Positions 35,470-42,692 of a stretch of 64,000 nt of DNA are shown here, in pieces. Position 1 is the first letter of the stretch. The number at the start of each line of letters is the position of its first letter. The translations under genes were made by a program, and so were the position numbers. Under the pieces are notes generated by a model. The model made no database searches. It was not told where the DNA came from and was given only the letters and a program-made list of their open reading frames with translations. Source of the stretch: Bog-756 sp963778165 (GTDB lineage: Bacteria; Actinomycetota; Acidimicrobiia; Acidimicrobiales; RAAP-2); NCBI GenBank assembly GCA_963778165.1, contig CAVZTE010000003.1, positions 248,001-312,000 of the forward strand, given 5' to 3'.

Positions 35470-35500
35470 CCCGGGCACCCGGGCACCCGGGCACCCGGGC
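35470..35500. repeat. Short tandem repeat, CCCGGGCA x4
   Basis: Four 8-bp units (the last one base short) at 35470, 35478, 35486 and 35494, just upstream of the lipoprotein start and of its ribosome site. Each unit contains the CCCGGG palindrome. Copy number could vary by slippage. Confidence 0.8.
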
Positions 35501-35651
35501 GACTACCCGTTTCACCCTAGCCATCGGGCCCTGGGTCTCCGTGGCACGTCATTGTCTGCGTCCCGAGGCCACCGGAGCCGGTGGTGACCTGTCGACTGCG
35601 GGTCGGGAATGTCGGTACGGTACCGATGGTGCCGAACAGGGAGGGGCCGTC

Positions 35652-35714
35652 ATGCCGTCCATGAGAACCACGCTGCCCGAGGTAGCCGCTCCGCCCGGGA
35701 TCACCGGTGCCTGA
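35652..35714 (+). CDS. Possible 20-codon leader ORF
   Basis: ATG at 35652 follows a strong AGGGAGGGG site and encodes 20 residues (MPSMRTTLPEVAAPPGITGA) before a TGA that overlaps the GTG of the next gene by 8 bp. It could be a translated leader that couples the next gene. Alternatively it is the true N-terminus of that gene with another frame break, or chance. A TACGGT hexamer lies about 30 bp upstream. Confidence 0.25.
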   Translation: MPSMRTTLPEVAAPPGITGA

Positions 35715-36661
35715 CGACCCGGGCCATCGGGTGGAGCCGGGCGACGAGTATCGCCACCCGGTGGGTCCCGAGCCCTTGTGGGGGGAGTCGTACTACCTCG
35801 ACTTCGTGTCTGACGGCACGGGGGACGATGCGGTGGCCGGCTACGCCCGCATCGGCCTGTACCCCAACCTCGGGGTGACCTGGTGGACGACCATGATCGT
35901 GTCCGAGGGCCGCCCCCTGGTGGCCTCGGTGGCCTACGACCTCCCGGTCACCCCCGGGGACGTGGCGTCGATCGCCGCCCCCGGCTTCGACGTGCGGGCC
36001 GGGGTGGCCGAACCGCTGACCGCCATGACCGTGCGCGGAACGGCCCCGGCCGCCGTGCACGACGATCCGGCTGCCGTCTACCGCGGGGAGCCCGGCCGGC
36101 CCACCACCGTCGACCTCGACCTGACCTGGACCACTGACGGCGTGCCCTACCACTACGAGGTCACCACCCGCTACGAGGTGCCCTGCCTGGTCCACGGGGA
36201 GATCACCGTGGGCGACCGGCGCATCGCCGTGCGCGGGCAGGGTCAGCGGGACCATTCGTGGGGCGTGCGCGACTGGTGGGCGTTCGGCTGGTGCTGGGCC
36301 GCCGCTCCGGTTGGACGACGGCACCAGGGTCCACACCGCCGACATCCGCATGCCCGGCATGCGGGTCCCCCTCGGCTACCTGCAGCCCCCCGACGGGCAG
36401 GTGCACACGGTGGAGTCGTTGACGGTCACCGAGGAGTTGGGCCCGGAGGGGTTCCCCCGGCGCGCCCGGGCGGAGGTCGAGCCGGGGGGACTGGATCTCG
36501 ACATCGAACCGCTGGCCTTCGGCCCGGTGCTGCTCACCGCGCCCGATGGGCGGATCAGCCGCTTCCCCCGGGCCCTGGCCCGCTTCACGGCCCGTGACGG
36601 TCGCTCGGGCACCGGCTGGATCGAGTGGAACCAACCCGACGGGTCGGCTACCGAGCAGTAA
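35707..36661 (+). CDS. DUF7064/DUF7065-like protein, frameshifted
   Basis: A beta-rich protein of about 317 residues when repaired. GDEYRHPVGPEPLWGESYYLDF, GRIGL-type strands, RGQGQRDHSWGVRDWWAFGWCWAAA and then, in another frame, RLDDGTRVHTADIRMPGMRVPLGYLQ match the actinobacterial DUF7064/7065 (formerly hydroxyneurosporene synthase-like) proteins, often found with lipid or steroid catabolism genes. The frame changes at about 36304-36311; the span is 318 codons plus one base. Without repair the first frame runs to 36597 through unrelated sequence. The GTG at 35707 has no clear ribosome site, so it may be coupled to the short leader ORF. It is followed by a thioesterase 9 bp on. Catalytic function is unknown. 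Confidence 0.7.
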
Positions 36662-36670
36662 CTTAGCGGG

Positions 36671-37120
36671 GTGCGCCTCGCTCTCACCCCCTCGACGGAC
36701 CCCTCCGACTACCGGTTCGTGCACCACATCCGGCCCCGTTTCGCCGAGACCGACGCCATGGGCGTCATCCACCACGGCGCGTACGTCCCGTACCTCGAAG
36801 AGGCCCGCGCCGCCATGTTGAAGCACGCCGGCCATCACTACAACCAGGTCCGGGAGGCCGGCATCGACTTCGCCGTGCTGGAGCTGTTCGTCTCCTACCG
36901 CAAGCCCCTCTACTTCGACGAGGAAGTGGACATCTACGTCGACGCCGGCGCCGTGACCCGGACCACCTTTCAGGCCGGTTACCTGATTCAGGTGGCCGGC
37001 GAGACCCGGTCGACGGCGGTGACCGTCCACGGCGCCGTCGACACCCGGGGGCGAGGGGTCCGGCTGCCGTCGTGGCTGGCCGAGGCCATGGACACCTTTC
37101 CGGTGGCGCCCTCCGCCTGA
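36671..37120 (+). CDS. Acyl-CoA thioesterase (4HBT/YbgC hot-dog family)
   Basis: A 149-residue single hot-dog domain. RPRFAETDAMGVIHHGAYVPYLEEAR is the YbgC/4-hydroxybenzoyl-CoA thioesterase active-site segment, with the Asp of ETDAMG as the catalytic acid. ELFVSYRKPLYFDEEVDIYVDA and TTFQAGYLIQ are typical strands. It should hydrolyse an acyl- or aryl-CoA in the cytoplasm, probably as a dimer or tetramer of hot-dog folds. The GTG at 36671 gives a natural start, 9 bp after the preceding gene, so they are likely co-transcribed. Confidence 0.88.
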   Translation: MRLALTPSTDPSDYRFVHHIRPRFAETDAMGVIHHGAYVPYLEEARAAMLKHAGHHYNQVREAGIDFAVLELFVSYRKPLYFDEEVDIYVDAGAVTRTTFQAGYLIQVAGETRSTAVTVHGAVDTRGRGVRLPSWLAEAMDTFPVAPSA

Positions 37121-37263
37121 AGCGCGCCGTCCACCGGTTCCGACGATTCGTGGCGGTGTGCGAGGAGGCGGCCCGGATCCAGCGGGGAGAGGGTCTGGAC
37201 GGCTTCGGCGACCGCTGACGGTGGTTGCGCCCTGTGGCGGCCCCCTAAGCTGCCCCATGCCAA

Positions 37264-37297
37264 GCCCCGGAGCACCCGATCGTTTCTGTGCCGGGGC
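37264..37297 (+). promoter_or_regulatory. Structured leader of the peroxiredoxin gene
   Basis: GCCCCGG (37264-37270) and CCGGGGC (37291-37297) form a perfect 7-bp stem. A TAAGCT -10-like hexamer at 37246-37251 would start the mRNA just before the hairpin, giving a leader of about 65 nt that ends in an AAGGAG ribosome site (37313-37318). Confidence 0.35.
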
Positions 37298-37322
37298 CTG
37301 AACCTCGAGGACAAGGAGACAG

Positions 37323-37808
37323 ATGATGACCATTGCCGTCGGCGACAAGATTCCCGACATCAAGGTGATGACGTTCGGTCCCGACGGGCCCACGCCCGTC
37401 CAGACCGGTGAGGTCCTCGGGTCGGGCAAGGTGGTGCTGTTCGCCGTGCCCGGCGCCTTCACCCCGACCTGCTCCGACTTCCACCTGCCCAGCTACGTCA
37501 TCCGCCACGACGAACTGAAGGCCAAGGGGGTCGACAAGGTGGCGTGCATCTCGGTCAACGACCCCTTCGTGATGGACGCCTGGGCCAAGGATCAGAACGT
37601 GGGCGACCTGGTGGTGATGCTGGCCGACGGCAACGGGGACTTCACCCGGGCCGTGGGGCTGGAGATGGACGGAAGCGGCTTCGGACTGGGCCAGCGCTCG
37701 CAGCGTTACGCCATGGTCATCGACGACGGTGTGGTGACCACCCTCAACGTGGAGCCGGGCCCGGGCCTGAGCGTGAGCGCCGCCGACGCCATCCTGGCCG
37801 AGCTCTGA
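37323..37808 (+). CDS. Peroxiredoxin (Prx5/redoxin type)
   Basis: A 161-residue thiol peroxidase that would reduce peroxides. The peroxidatic motif PGAFTPTCS places the active Cys at about residue 50, with LFAVPGAF before it and SYVIRHDELKAKGVDKVACISVNDPFVMDAW after it, the Prx5-type sequence. A further Cys at about 76 (VACISV) is common in the family, and no glutaredoxin domain is fused. AAGGAG lies 4 nt before the first ATG and 7 nt before a second ATG (37326), so either may be used. It has its own promoter and leader rather than reading through from the thioesterase. Confidence 0.93.
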   Translation: MMTIAVGDKIPDIKVMTFGPDGPTPVQTGEVLGSGKVVLFAVPGAFTPTCSDFHLPSYVIRHDELKAKGVDKVACISVNDPFVMDAWAKDQNVGDLVVMLADGNGDFTRAVGLEMDGSGFGLGQRSQRYAMVIDDGVVTTLNVEPGPGLSVSAADAILAEL

Positions 37809-37870
37809 GCCGCCCCGCCCCACCCCGCTGACGACGGCGGGCCGGTGCGACGGCCGGCCGGTGGCGCCAC

Positions 37871-37876
37871 TACCGT
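37871..37876 (+). promoter_or_regulatory. -10 hexamer TACCGT
   Basis: TACCGT lies 7 nt before the GTG at 37884, predicting a leaderless nitroreductase transcript. Confidence 0.5.
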
Positions 37877-37883
37877 CAGGGGG

Positions 37884-38576
37884 GTGGAACTGACCGATGC
37901 CCTCCGAACCACCGGTGCCGTGCGGGAGTTCGAGCCCACCGACATACCCGACCACACCGTCTACCGACTGCTCGACACCGCCCGGTTCGCCCCCAACGGT
38001 GGCAACCGGCAGGCCTGGCGGGTCATCGTGGTCAAGGACCCCGAGGTCCGCCGGGCCCTCCGCGACGCCTATCTGCCCGGCTGGTACCAGTACCTGGCCC
38101 AGGTGGGTGCGGGACTGACCCCGTGGGCCGCGGTCACCGATCGCACGTTGGAGCGCCAGGCGGTGGCCGGCGCCGCCGACATCGAGCGGTCGGCGGCCGA
38201 GGGGCCGGGTGGGTTCGCCGAGCACTTCGACCGGGTGCCCGTGATGCTGGTGGTGGTGGCCGATCTCACCAGGCTGGCCACCGTGGACCGCGACAGCGGT
38301 CACTACACCATGGTCGGTGGAGCCTCCATCTACCCGTTCGCCTGGAGCATCCTGCTGGCGGCCCGCGCCGAGGGACTGGCCGGGGTGCTCACCACCATGG
38401 TGGTGCGGGAGGAGGCCACGGTGAAGAAGGTGTTGGGCATCCCCGACACGGCGTCGGTGGCCGGTGTGTTGGCGCTGGGCCGTCCGGTGCACCAACCCAC
38501 CCGGTTGCGCCGGCAACCGGTGGAGAGCTTCGCCACCGTCGACCGGTTCGACGGTGCCCCCCTGGAGGCCGGGTGA
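37884..38576 (+). CDS. Nitroreductase family protein
   Basis: A 230-residue FMN-binding oxidoreductase. TTGAVREFEPTDIPDHTVYRLLDTARFAPNGGNRQAWRVIVV is the nitroreductase FMN site (R, then SAPNGGN-like loop), and GASIYPFAWSILLAARAEGLAGVLTTM and VLALGRPVHQP complete the fold. It uses NAD(P)H, and the physiological substrate is unknown. The GTG at 37884 is supported by the TACCGT hexamer. Its stop overlaps the next gene as GTGA. Nitroreductase and LLM genes of this sort co-occur in actinobacteria that use many flavin/F420 enzymes. Confidence 0.88.
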   Translation: MELTDALRTTGAVREFEPTDIPDHTVYRLLDTARFAPNGGNRQAWRVIVVKDPEVRRALRDAYLPGWYQYLAQVGAGLTPWAAVTDRTLERQAVAGAADIERSAAEGPGGFAEHFDRVPVMLVVVADLTRLATVDRDSGHYTMVGGASIYPFAWSILLAARAEGLAGVLTTMVVREEATVKKVLGIPDTASVAGVLALGRPVHQPTRLRRQPVESFATVDRFDGAPLEAG

Positions 38577-39460
38577 AGGTCCGCATCGGCGTAGGAGTGG
38601 GCCCGGCTCCGGCCGGGGAAGCCGCCGGCTTCGCTCAACTGATCGACGACATCGACGGGCTCGGATTCGATTCGATCTGGCTGCCCGAGATCCTGACCGC
38701 CTCGGCTCTCGACCCGCTGGTCGGCCTGTCCTTCGCCGCCGCTCACAACTCCCATCTCAAGCTGGGCACCACCATGCTGGGTCCAGGGCGCAACCCGGTT
38801 CGGCTGGCCAAGCAGCTGGCCGGTCTGGACCGGCTGTCCGACGGTCGATTGCTGGTCACCCTGGTCCCCGGGCTGGCCCGCCAGCCCGAGTCGGGTGCCG
38901 TCGGTGCCGGCCTCGACAAGGGCCGCATGATGGACGTGATGCTCCCGCTGCTCCGTCGCCTGTGGGCGGGGGAGTCCGTCTCCTACCGGGGCGAGACGGT
39001 TTCGTTCGAGGACGTGACCCTCGACCCGCTGCCGGTCCAACAGCCCCTCGAGGTCTGGACCGGGGGCATGGTGCCGGCGGCCCTCCGGCGCTGTGGACGG
39101 TTGGCCGACGGATGGCTCCCGTCGTCGTGCACCCCGGCGGAGGTGGCCGCGGCCCGCGTAGTCATCAACCGGGCCGCCGCCGAGGTCGGCCGGGTCATCA
39201 GCGAGGAGCACTTCGGGGTGTCCATCGGGTACGCCAGTGCGCCGCTCACCACCCGGCAGATCGAGGTGCTGGCCGCTACCCGCAAAGGGGTCGATCCCGA
39301 GCAGGTGGTCCCGGTGGGCATCGACGGGCTGCGGGCGGCCCTCGAGGGCTTCTTGGCCGTGGGGTTCTCCAAGTTCGTGGTGCGACCGATCACGCCGCCG
39401 GTGTCCTGGCGGGCCGAGCTCGAGGCCCTGGCCGACGGCGTGCTCGGGCTCCAGACGTGA
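38573..39460 (+). CDS. LLM-class flavin-dependent oxidoreductase
   Basis: A 295-residue luciferase-like TIM barrel. GLGFDSIWLPEILTASALDPLVGLSFAAAHNSHLKLGTTMLGPGRNPVRLAKQLAGLDRLSDGRLLVTLVPG is the usual first half, with a bulge that binds the flavin or F420, and LEVWTGGMVPAALRRCGRLADGWLPS near residue 165 is the second signature. Cofactor (FMN or F420) and substrate cannot be decided. It overlaps the nitroreductase stop and its own stop overlaps the following hypothetical gene by 4 bp, so the three are one coupled unit. Confidence 0.88.
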   Translation: MKVRIGVGVGPAPAGEAAGFAQLIDDIDGLGFDSIWLPEILTASALDPLVGLSFAAAHNSHLKLGTTMLGPGRNPVRLAKQLAGLDRLSDGRLLVTLVPGLARQPESGAVGAGLDKGRMMDVMLPLLRRLWAGESVSYRGETVSFEDVTLDPLPVQQPLEVWTGGMVPAALRRCGRLADGWLPSSCTPAEVAAARVVINRAAAEVGRVISEEHFGVSIGYASAPLTTRQIEVLAATRKGVDPEQVVPVGIDGLRAALEGFLAVGFSKFVVRPITPPVSWRAELEALADGVLGLQT

Positions 39461-39951
39461 CCCGGAGCCGGCCCCTCGAGCTCGAGTTCGTGGCCCACGA
39501 CGACCCTGACCTCGTGGCCCACATGGATCAGATCGTGGCGGCCGGGGTCGGCTGGATCAACGTGGACCCGGTGATCGAGGAGGAGAACGAGCCGCCTCCA
39601 CCGGGCCCGTTCGCCTTCTTGGGGGGATCGACCCATCACGTGCCCACCATCACCTGGCTCCCGGGCAAGCGCTCCCCGAACGGCACGGTCAAGCCCACCA
39701 CCGTCGGGTTACAACATGCCACCGGCCCGCGGGCGGCCCGTCGCCTGGCCGAGCTGGGGTCTCCGCTACCCGAAGGTTGGCGGGTCAGCCAGGACCACCC
39801 CCGCCGGGGACTGGTGGCCCTGGTCCCGGCCGACGCCGACAACCGGGAGGTCATGGGATGGCTGCTCCAGGCGGCCTCCTTGTTGTGTGCCGTCCCGGCC
39901 ACCGGGCGCTGGACCGCCGCCGTGCATGCCGGGGTGCCATCGGCCCGCTGA
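39457..39951 (+). CDS. Conserved-looking hypothetical protein
   Basis: A 164-residue protein without a signal or membrane segment. The first third is acidic (HDDPDLVAHMDQIVAAGVGWINVDPVIEEENEPP), the middle is loop-rich with PTITWLPGKRSPNGTVKPTTVGLQHATGPRAA, and the end is helical (REVMGWLLQAASLLCAVPATGRWTA). I do not recognise a family. Its GTG overlaps the LLM stop, so it is the third gene of the nitroreductase-LLM operon, and a role with those flavoproteins is inferred only from position. Confidence 0.7.
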   Translation: MTRSRPLELEFVAHDDPDLVAHMDQIVAAGVGWINVDPVIEEENEPPPPGPFAFLGGSTHHVPTITWLPGKRSPNGTVKPTTVGLQHATGPRAARRLAELGSPLPEGWRVSQDHPRRGLVALVPADADNREVMGWLLQAASLLCAVPATGRWTAAVHAGVPSAR

Positions 39952-40025
39952 CACCTTCCGCCCTCCGGCGCTCCGCCCCCGGTAAGGTCCACGGCGGGAG
40001 CGATCTCGGAAAGGATGCTGCTGTG

Positions 40026-40442
40026 ATGAAGGGATTCAAGGAGTTCATCTTCCGGGGCAACCTGATCGAGCTGGCCGTGGCCTTCGTACTCGGGGTGGCC
40101 TTCACCGCCGTCGTCACCTCCTTCGTCAAGGACCTGATCACCCCGCTGGTGGCGGCCATCGTGGGCAAGCCGAACTTCGGTTCGCTCCACTTCACCGTGC
40201 ACGGATCGGTGTTCTTCTACGGCGACTTCTTCAACGCCCTGCTGTCGTTCGTGCTCATCGCCGCGGTGATCTACTTCGTCGTGGTCAAGCCGGTCAACCG
40301 GCTGTCCGACCGCCTCGGCCTGACGCCCAAGGAGGAGCCGATCCGCGAGTGCCCCGAGTGCCTGACCAAGGTGCCGGCCGCGGCCTCCCGGTGCGCCTAC
40401 TGCACCTCGGCCTTGACCCCGGCCGCTTCGCCGGACAGCTGA
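40026..40442 (+). CDS. mscL: Large-conductance mechanosensitive channel
   Basis: A 138-residue pore protein that opens under membrane tension during osmotic downshock. MKGFKEFIFRGNLIELAVAFVLGVAFTAVVTSF is the conserved N-terminal amphipathic helix and TM1, and FFNALLSFVLIAAVIYFVVVKP is TM2. The cytoplasmic end has two CxxC pairs (CPECLTKVPAAASRCAYC), a zinc-ribbon-like tail found in some actinobacterial MscL. GGAAAGGA at 40008-40015 is 10 nt from this ATG and 7 nt from an adjacent in-frame GTG (40023), so the GTG may be the real start. TAAGGT at 39983-39988 is a plausible -10. It is convergent with the MFS gene and overlaps its 3' end. Confidence 0.96.
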   Translation: MKGFKEFIFRGNLIELAVAFVLGVAFTAVVTSFVKDLITPLVAAIVGKPNFGSLHFTVHGSVFFYGDFFNALLSFVLIAAVIYFVVVKPVNRLSDRLGLTPKEEPIRECPECLTKVPAAASRCAYCTSALTPAASPDS

Positions 40443-41740
40443 GCGGCCGGCCCGGTCGGGGCCAGGGGCACCGGCTCCAGACGGGGCTCTGAGTCGCCGA
40501 TCGGGTGTCGCACCCGCCCCGGCACCGGGAGCCAGATGAACGTCACCACCACCAGGGCCACGCCCACGATGGCGGCCACCGTGACGAACGGGAGCCACGC
40601 CGTGACGGCGAAGGCGGCCCCGGCAAAGGCCGCCGCCACCGCGGTGCAGGCGGTCTGACTGGTACCGAACATCCCTTGGATGCGCCCGACCTCGGAGGGG
40701 GAGGACCCCTGGGTCAGTAGGGACTGGACCGCGGGCATGGCCGCGGCGAAGCCCAGGGCCTCTGATGCTCCCAGCAGGATCAGCAGGGGGACGTTATGGA
40801 TGAACGGGTAGCTGGCGCACAGCGCCGCTGATAGGCCCAGCCCGGCCAGGACCAGCACCCGCCGGTCGAGGTGGTCGGCCAACCATCCGCTGGGCTTGGC
40901 CACCAACACGAACGGCACGGCGAACAAGGTCCACGAGATGCCGATCTCCAGGCCGGACGCCCCCCGGGCCAGGAGCAGCAACGTCCAACAGATGTCGTAG
41001 ATCCCGTTGGCCAGCCCCAAGGCCCCGGCACAGACCAGCGCCCCCACCATGGACCGGCCGATCCGGACCCGGGCCAGGGCCAACGACGGGCCGGCCTCCG
41101 ATCCTCCCCCCCGGCCCGCCGGACTCGGCTCCGGCGCCACCGGCCGGAGGACGGGTCCCCCGGCCTCCTTGATGCGCAGGGCGGGAAGGCAGGCGGCCAG
41201 CGCCAGCAGACCCGAGGCCAGAAACATGGCCCCCATGTACCGGATGCCCACGATGCTGCCGATCAGCGGGCCCACCGCCATCCCCGCCAGCTCACCGCCG
41301 TAGATGGAGGCGAAGGCCCGTCCCCGTCGCTCCAGTGACACCGATCCGGCGATCATGGCCAGGGCCGCCACGGTGGCTGCTCCCGCTCCCACCCCTTGGA
41401 GGGCCCGGAGGAGGACGGCGACATCGGCGGTGATGGGCAACAGGAACGACATGCTGGCCACCGCATAGGTGACCAGGCCGGCGATCAGCACCGGCCGTCG
41501 CCCCACCCGGTCGGCCAACCGCCCGATGGGGTACTGGGAGATGACCCCGGCGGCGAAGAACGCCGCCATCACCACCCCGGCCAGAGCATCCGAGCCCCCC
41601 AGGTGCCGGATGTAGGGCGGCAGCATGGGCACGATGGAGGTGGACCCCATCCACTGGAGGAACACCGTGACGGTGAGGGTGCGGATCAGCCGCACCGAAC
41701 TGTCCGACGGGGCGGACGGGGTGGACCGGGCGGAGCTCAT
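40397..41740 (-). CDS. MFS transporter (multidrug-exporter type)
   Basis: A 447-residue, 12-helix major facilitator. The motif-A loop GRLADRVGRRPVLIAG lies between TM2 and TM3, and ALQGVGAGAATVAALAMI matches the antiporter motif C region in TM5, typical of drug:H+ antiporters (DHA1). The ATG at 41740 overlaps the TetR stop (ATGA), so regulator and pump are co-transcribed. A longer frame upstream is inside the regulator. Its 3' end overlaps mscL tail to tail by 46 bp. The C-terminus (about 35 residues) is Pro-rich and variable. Substrate is unknown; local TetR control suggests inducible efflux. Confidence 0.9.
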   Translation of the reverse strand: MSSARSTPSAPSDSSVRLIRTLTVTVFLQWMGSTSIVPMLPPYIRHLGGSDALAGVVMAAFFAAGVISQYPIGRLADRVGRRPVLIAGLVTYAVASMSFLLPITADVAVLLRALQGVGAGAATVAALAMIAGSVSLERRGRAFASIYGGELAGMAVGPLIGSIVGIRYMGAMFLASGLLALAACLPALRIKEAGGPVLRPVAPEPSPAGRGGGSEAGPSLALARVRIGRSMVGALVCAGALGLANGIYDICWTLLLLARGASGLEIGISWTLFAVPFVLVAKPSGWLADHLDRRVLVLAGLGLSAALCASYPFIHNVPLLILLGASEALGFAAAMPAVQSLLTQGSSPSEVGRIQGMFGTSQTACTAVAAAFAGAAFAVTAWLPFVTVAAIVGVALVVVTFIWLPVPGRVRHPIGDSEPRLEPVPLAPTGPAAQLSGEAAGVKAEVQ

Positions 41741-42336
41741 GACCCACCCGCCCATCGACCCAGCTGGGCCCCGACCGCAGTCCGCAGCACGGCCGAGGGT
41801 GGGGCCAGTCCGAACAGGTCGCACAGCCAGAGCCCGTCACAGGCCAGGCGGAGCACCGTGGCCAGCGCCGGGTCCAGCCCGTCGTCCTCCAGTCGGGCCT
41901 GCCACCGGTCCGCCGCCACCTGGAGCGGGGCCAACAGCTCCGGTTCGGCGGCCGCGGCGGCAATGAGAGCGGCGCCCAGTCGGTCCTCGCGGTCGGGCCG
42001 GGTGGTGCCGGGCTCCATGGTGGCCCGGATGTAGGCCCGGATGTACCGGCCGGGACCGTCACCGTCCGTCATGTTGCTCTCGATGTCCCGGTCGAACTCC
42101 TCGATGATGCTCTCCACCATGGCGGCCACCAGGGCGTGGCGGGTGGGGAAGTGGTAGAGGACCCCACCCTTGCTGAGTCCCGCTTCGGCCGCCGCCGCCT
42201 CCAGGGTCAGGCGGGCGACCCCGTCACGCAGCACCACTTCTTCGGCGGCGTCGATGATCCGACCCTTGGTGTCACCGCCCCGTGAGGTCCGCGCCGCCGC
42301 GCTCACGCCCACCCCCACGCCGGATCCCCGTTCCAT
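41737..42336 (-). CDS. TetR family regulator of the MFS pump
   Basis: A 199-residue repressor. The N-terminal HTH is clear: KGRIIDAAEEVVLRDGVARLTLEAAAAEAGLSKGGVLYHFPTRHALVAAMV. The C-terminal ligand domain is alpha-helical and not distinctive (TetR_C-like, with ELLAPLQVAADRWQ). ATG at 42336 is chosen because TACAAT lies 6 nt upstream, the leaderless arrangement; a GTG at 42342 is possible. A perfect 24-bp palindrome sits just upstream of that hexamer. It overlaps the exporter by 4 bp. Autorepression together with the pump is a strong inference from this layout. Confidence 0.93.
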   Translation of the reverse strand: MERGSGVGVGVSAAARTSRGGDTKGRIIDAAEEVVLRDGVARLTLEAAAAEAGLSKGGVLYHFPTRHALVAAMVESIIEEFDRDIESNMTDGDGPGRYIRAYIRATMEPGTTRPDREDRLGAALIAAAAAEPELLAPLQVAADRWQARLEDDGLDPALATVLRLACDGLWLCDLFGLAPPSAVLRTAVGAQLGRWAGGS

Positions 42337-42342
42337 GCCCAC

Positions 42343-42379
42343 ATTGTATCCCGAAACTGTACCGTCTGGACGGTACAGT
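42343..42379 (-). promoter_or_regulatory. Promoter and perfect operator palindrome of tetR-MFS operon
   Basis: The minus strand has TACAAT (42348-42343) 6 nt before the start. Upstream, 42356-42379 is a perfect inverted repeat: arms ACTGTACCGTC and GACGGTACAGT around TG. The palindrome covers the -35 region, as expected for a TetR operator. Confidence 0.75.
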
Positions 42380-42410
42380 CAGCGGCCAGGACTCTTCGGG
42401 ACCAGACCCG

Positions 42411-42638
42411 TCACTCCCGACGATTGCCCAGGTGCCAGCCCCCGCACATCTGGCACTGGTAGGGATCGAGGTCGGCCCCCTCCTCCAGTCGGAGGTGGAG
42501 CGACCACCGGTTGGCGTCTTCTTGGGTGGCGAACCGGGTCTTCGGTGCACCGTCGGCCCGCCAGTGCTCGCGACTGCCACCCGGCCCGTCACTCCTGGCC
42601 TGGGACCACGATCGTCCTCGTCGACGGGCCTTGGCCAT
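42411..42638 (-). CDS. Small protein with YxCxxCGGWHLG motif
   Basis: A 75-residue basic protein: Arg-rich N-terminus, then KTRFATQEDANRWSLHLRLEEG and an ending DPYQCQMCGGWHLGNRRE. The CxxC followed by WHLG is a half zinc-ribbon seen in many small actinobacterial proteins of unknown function, which may pair as dimers around a metal. ATG at 42638 has TAGACA 6 nt upstream, a weaker match to the leaderless pattern. No partner gene is obvious from its neighbours. Confidence 0.65.
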   Translation of the reverse strand: MAKARRRGRSWSQARSDGPGGSREHWRADGAPKTRFATQEDANRWSLHLRLEEGADLDPYQCQMCGGWHLGNRRE

Positions 42639-42692
42639 GGTCTCTGTCTACTCGGAGGGGGTCGGCTGGTCGGCGTCGGTGCTTGGCGTCGG

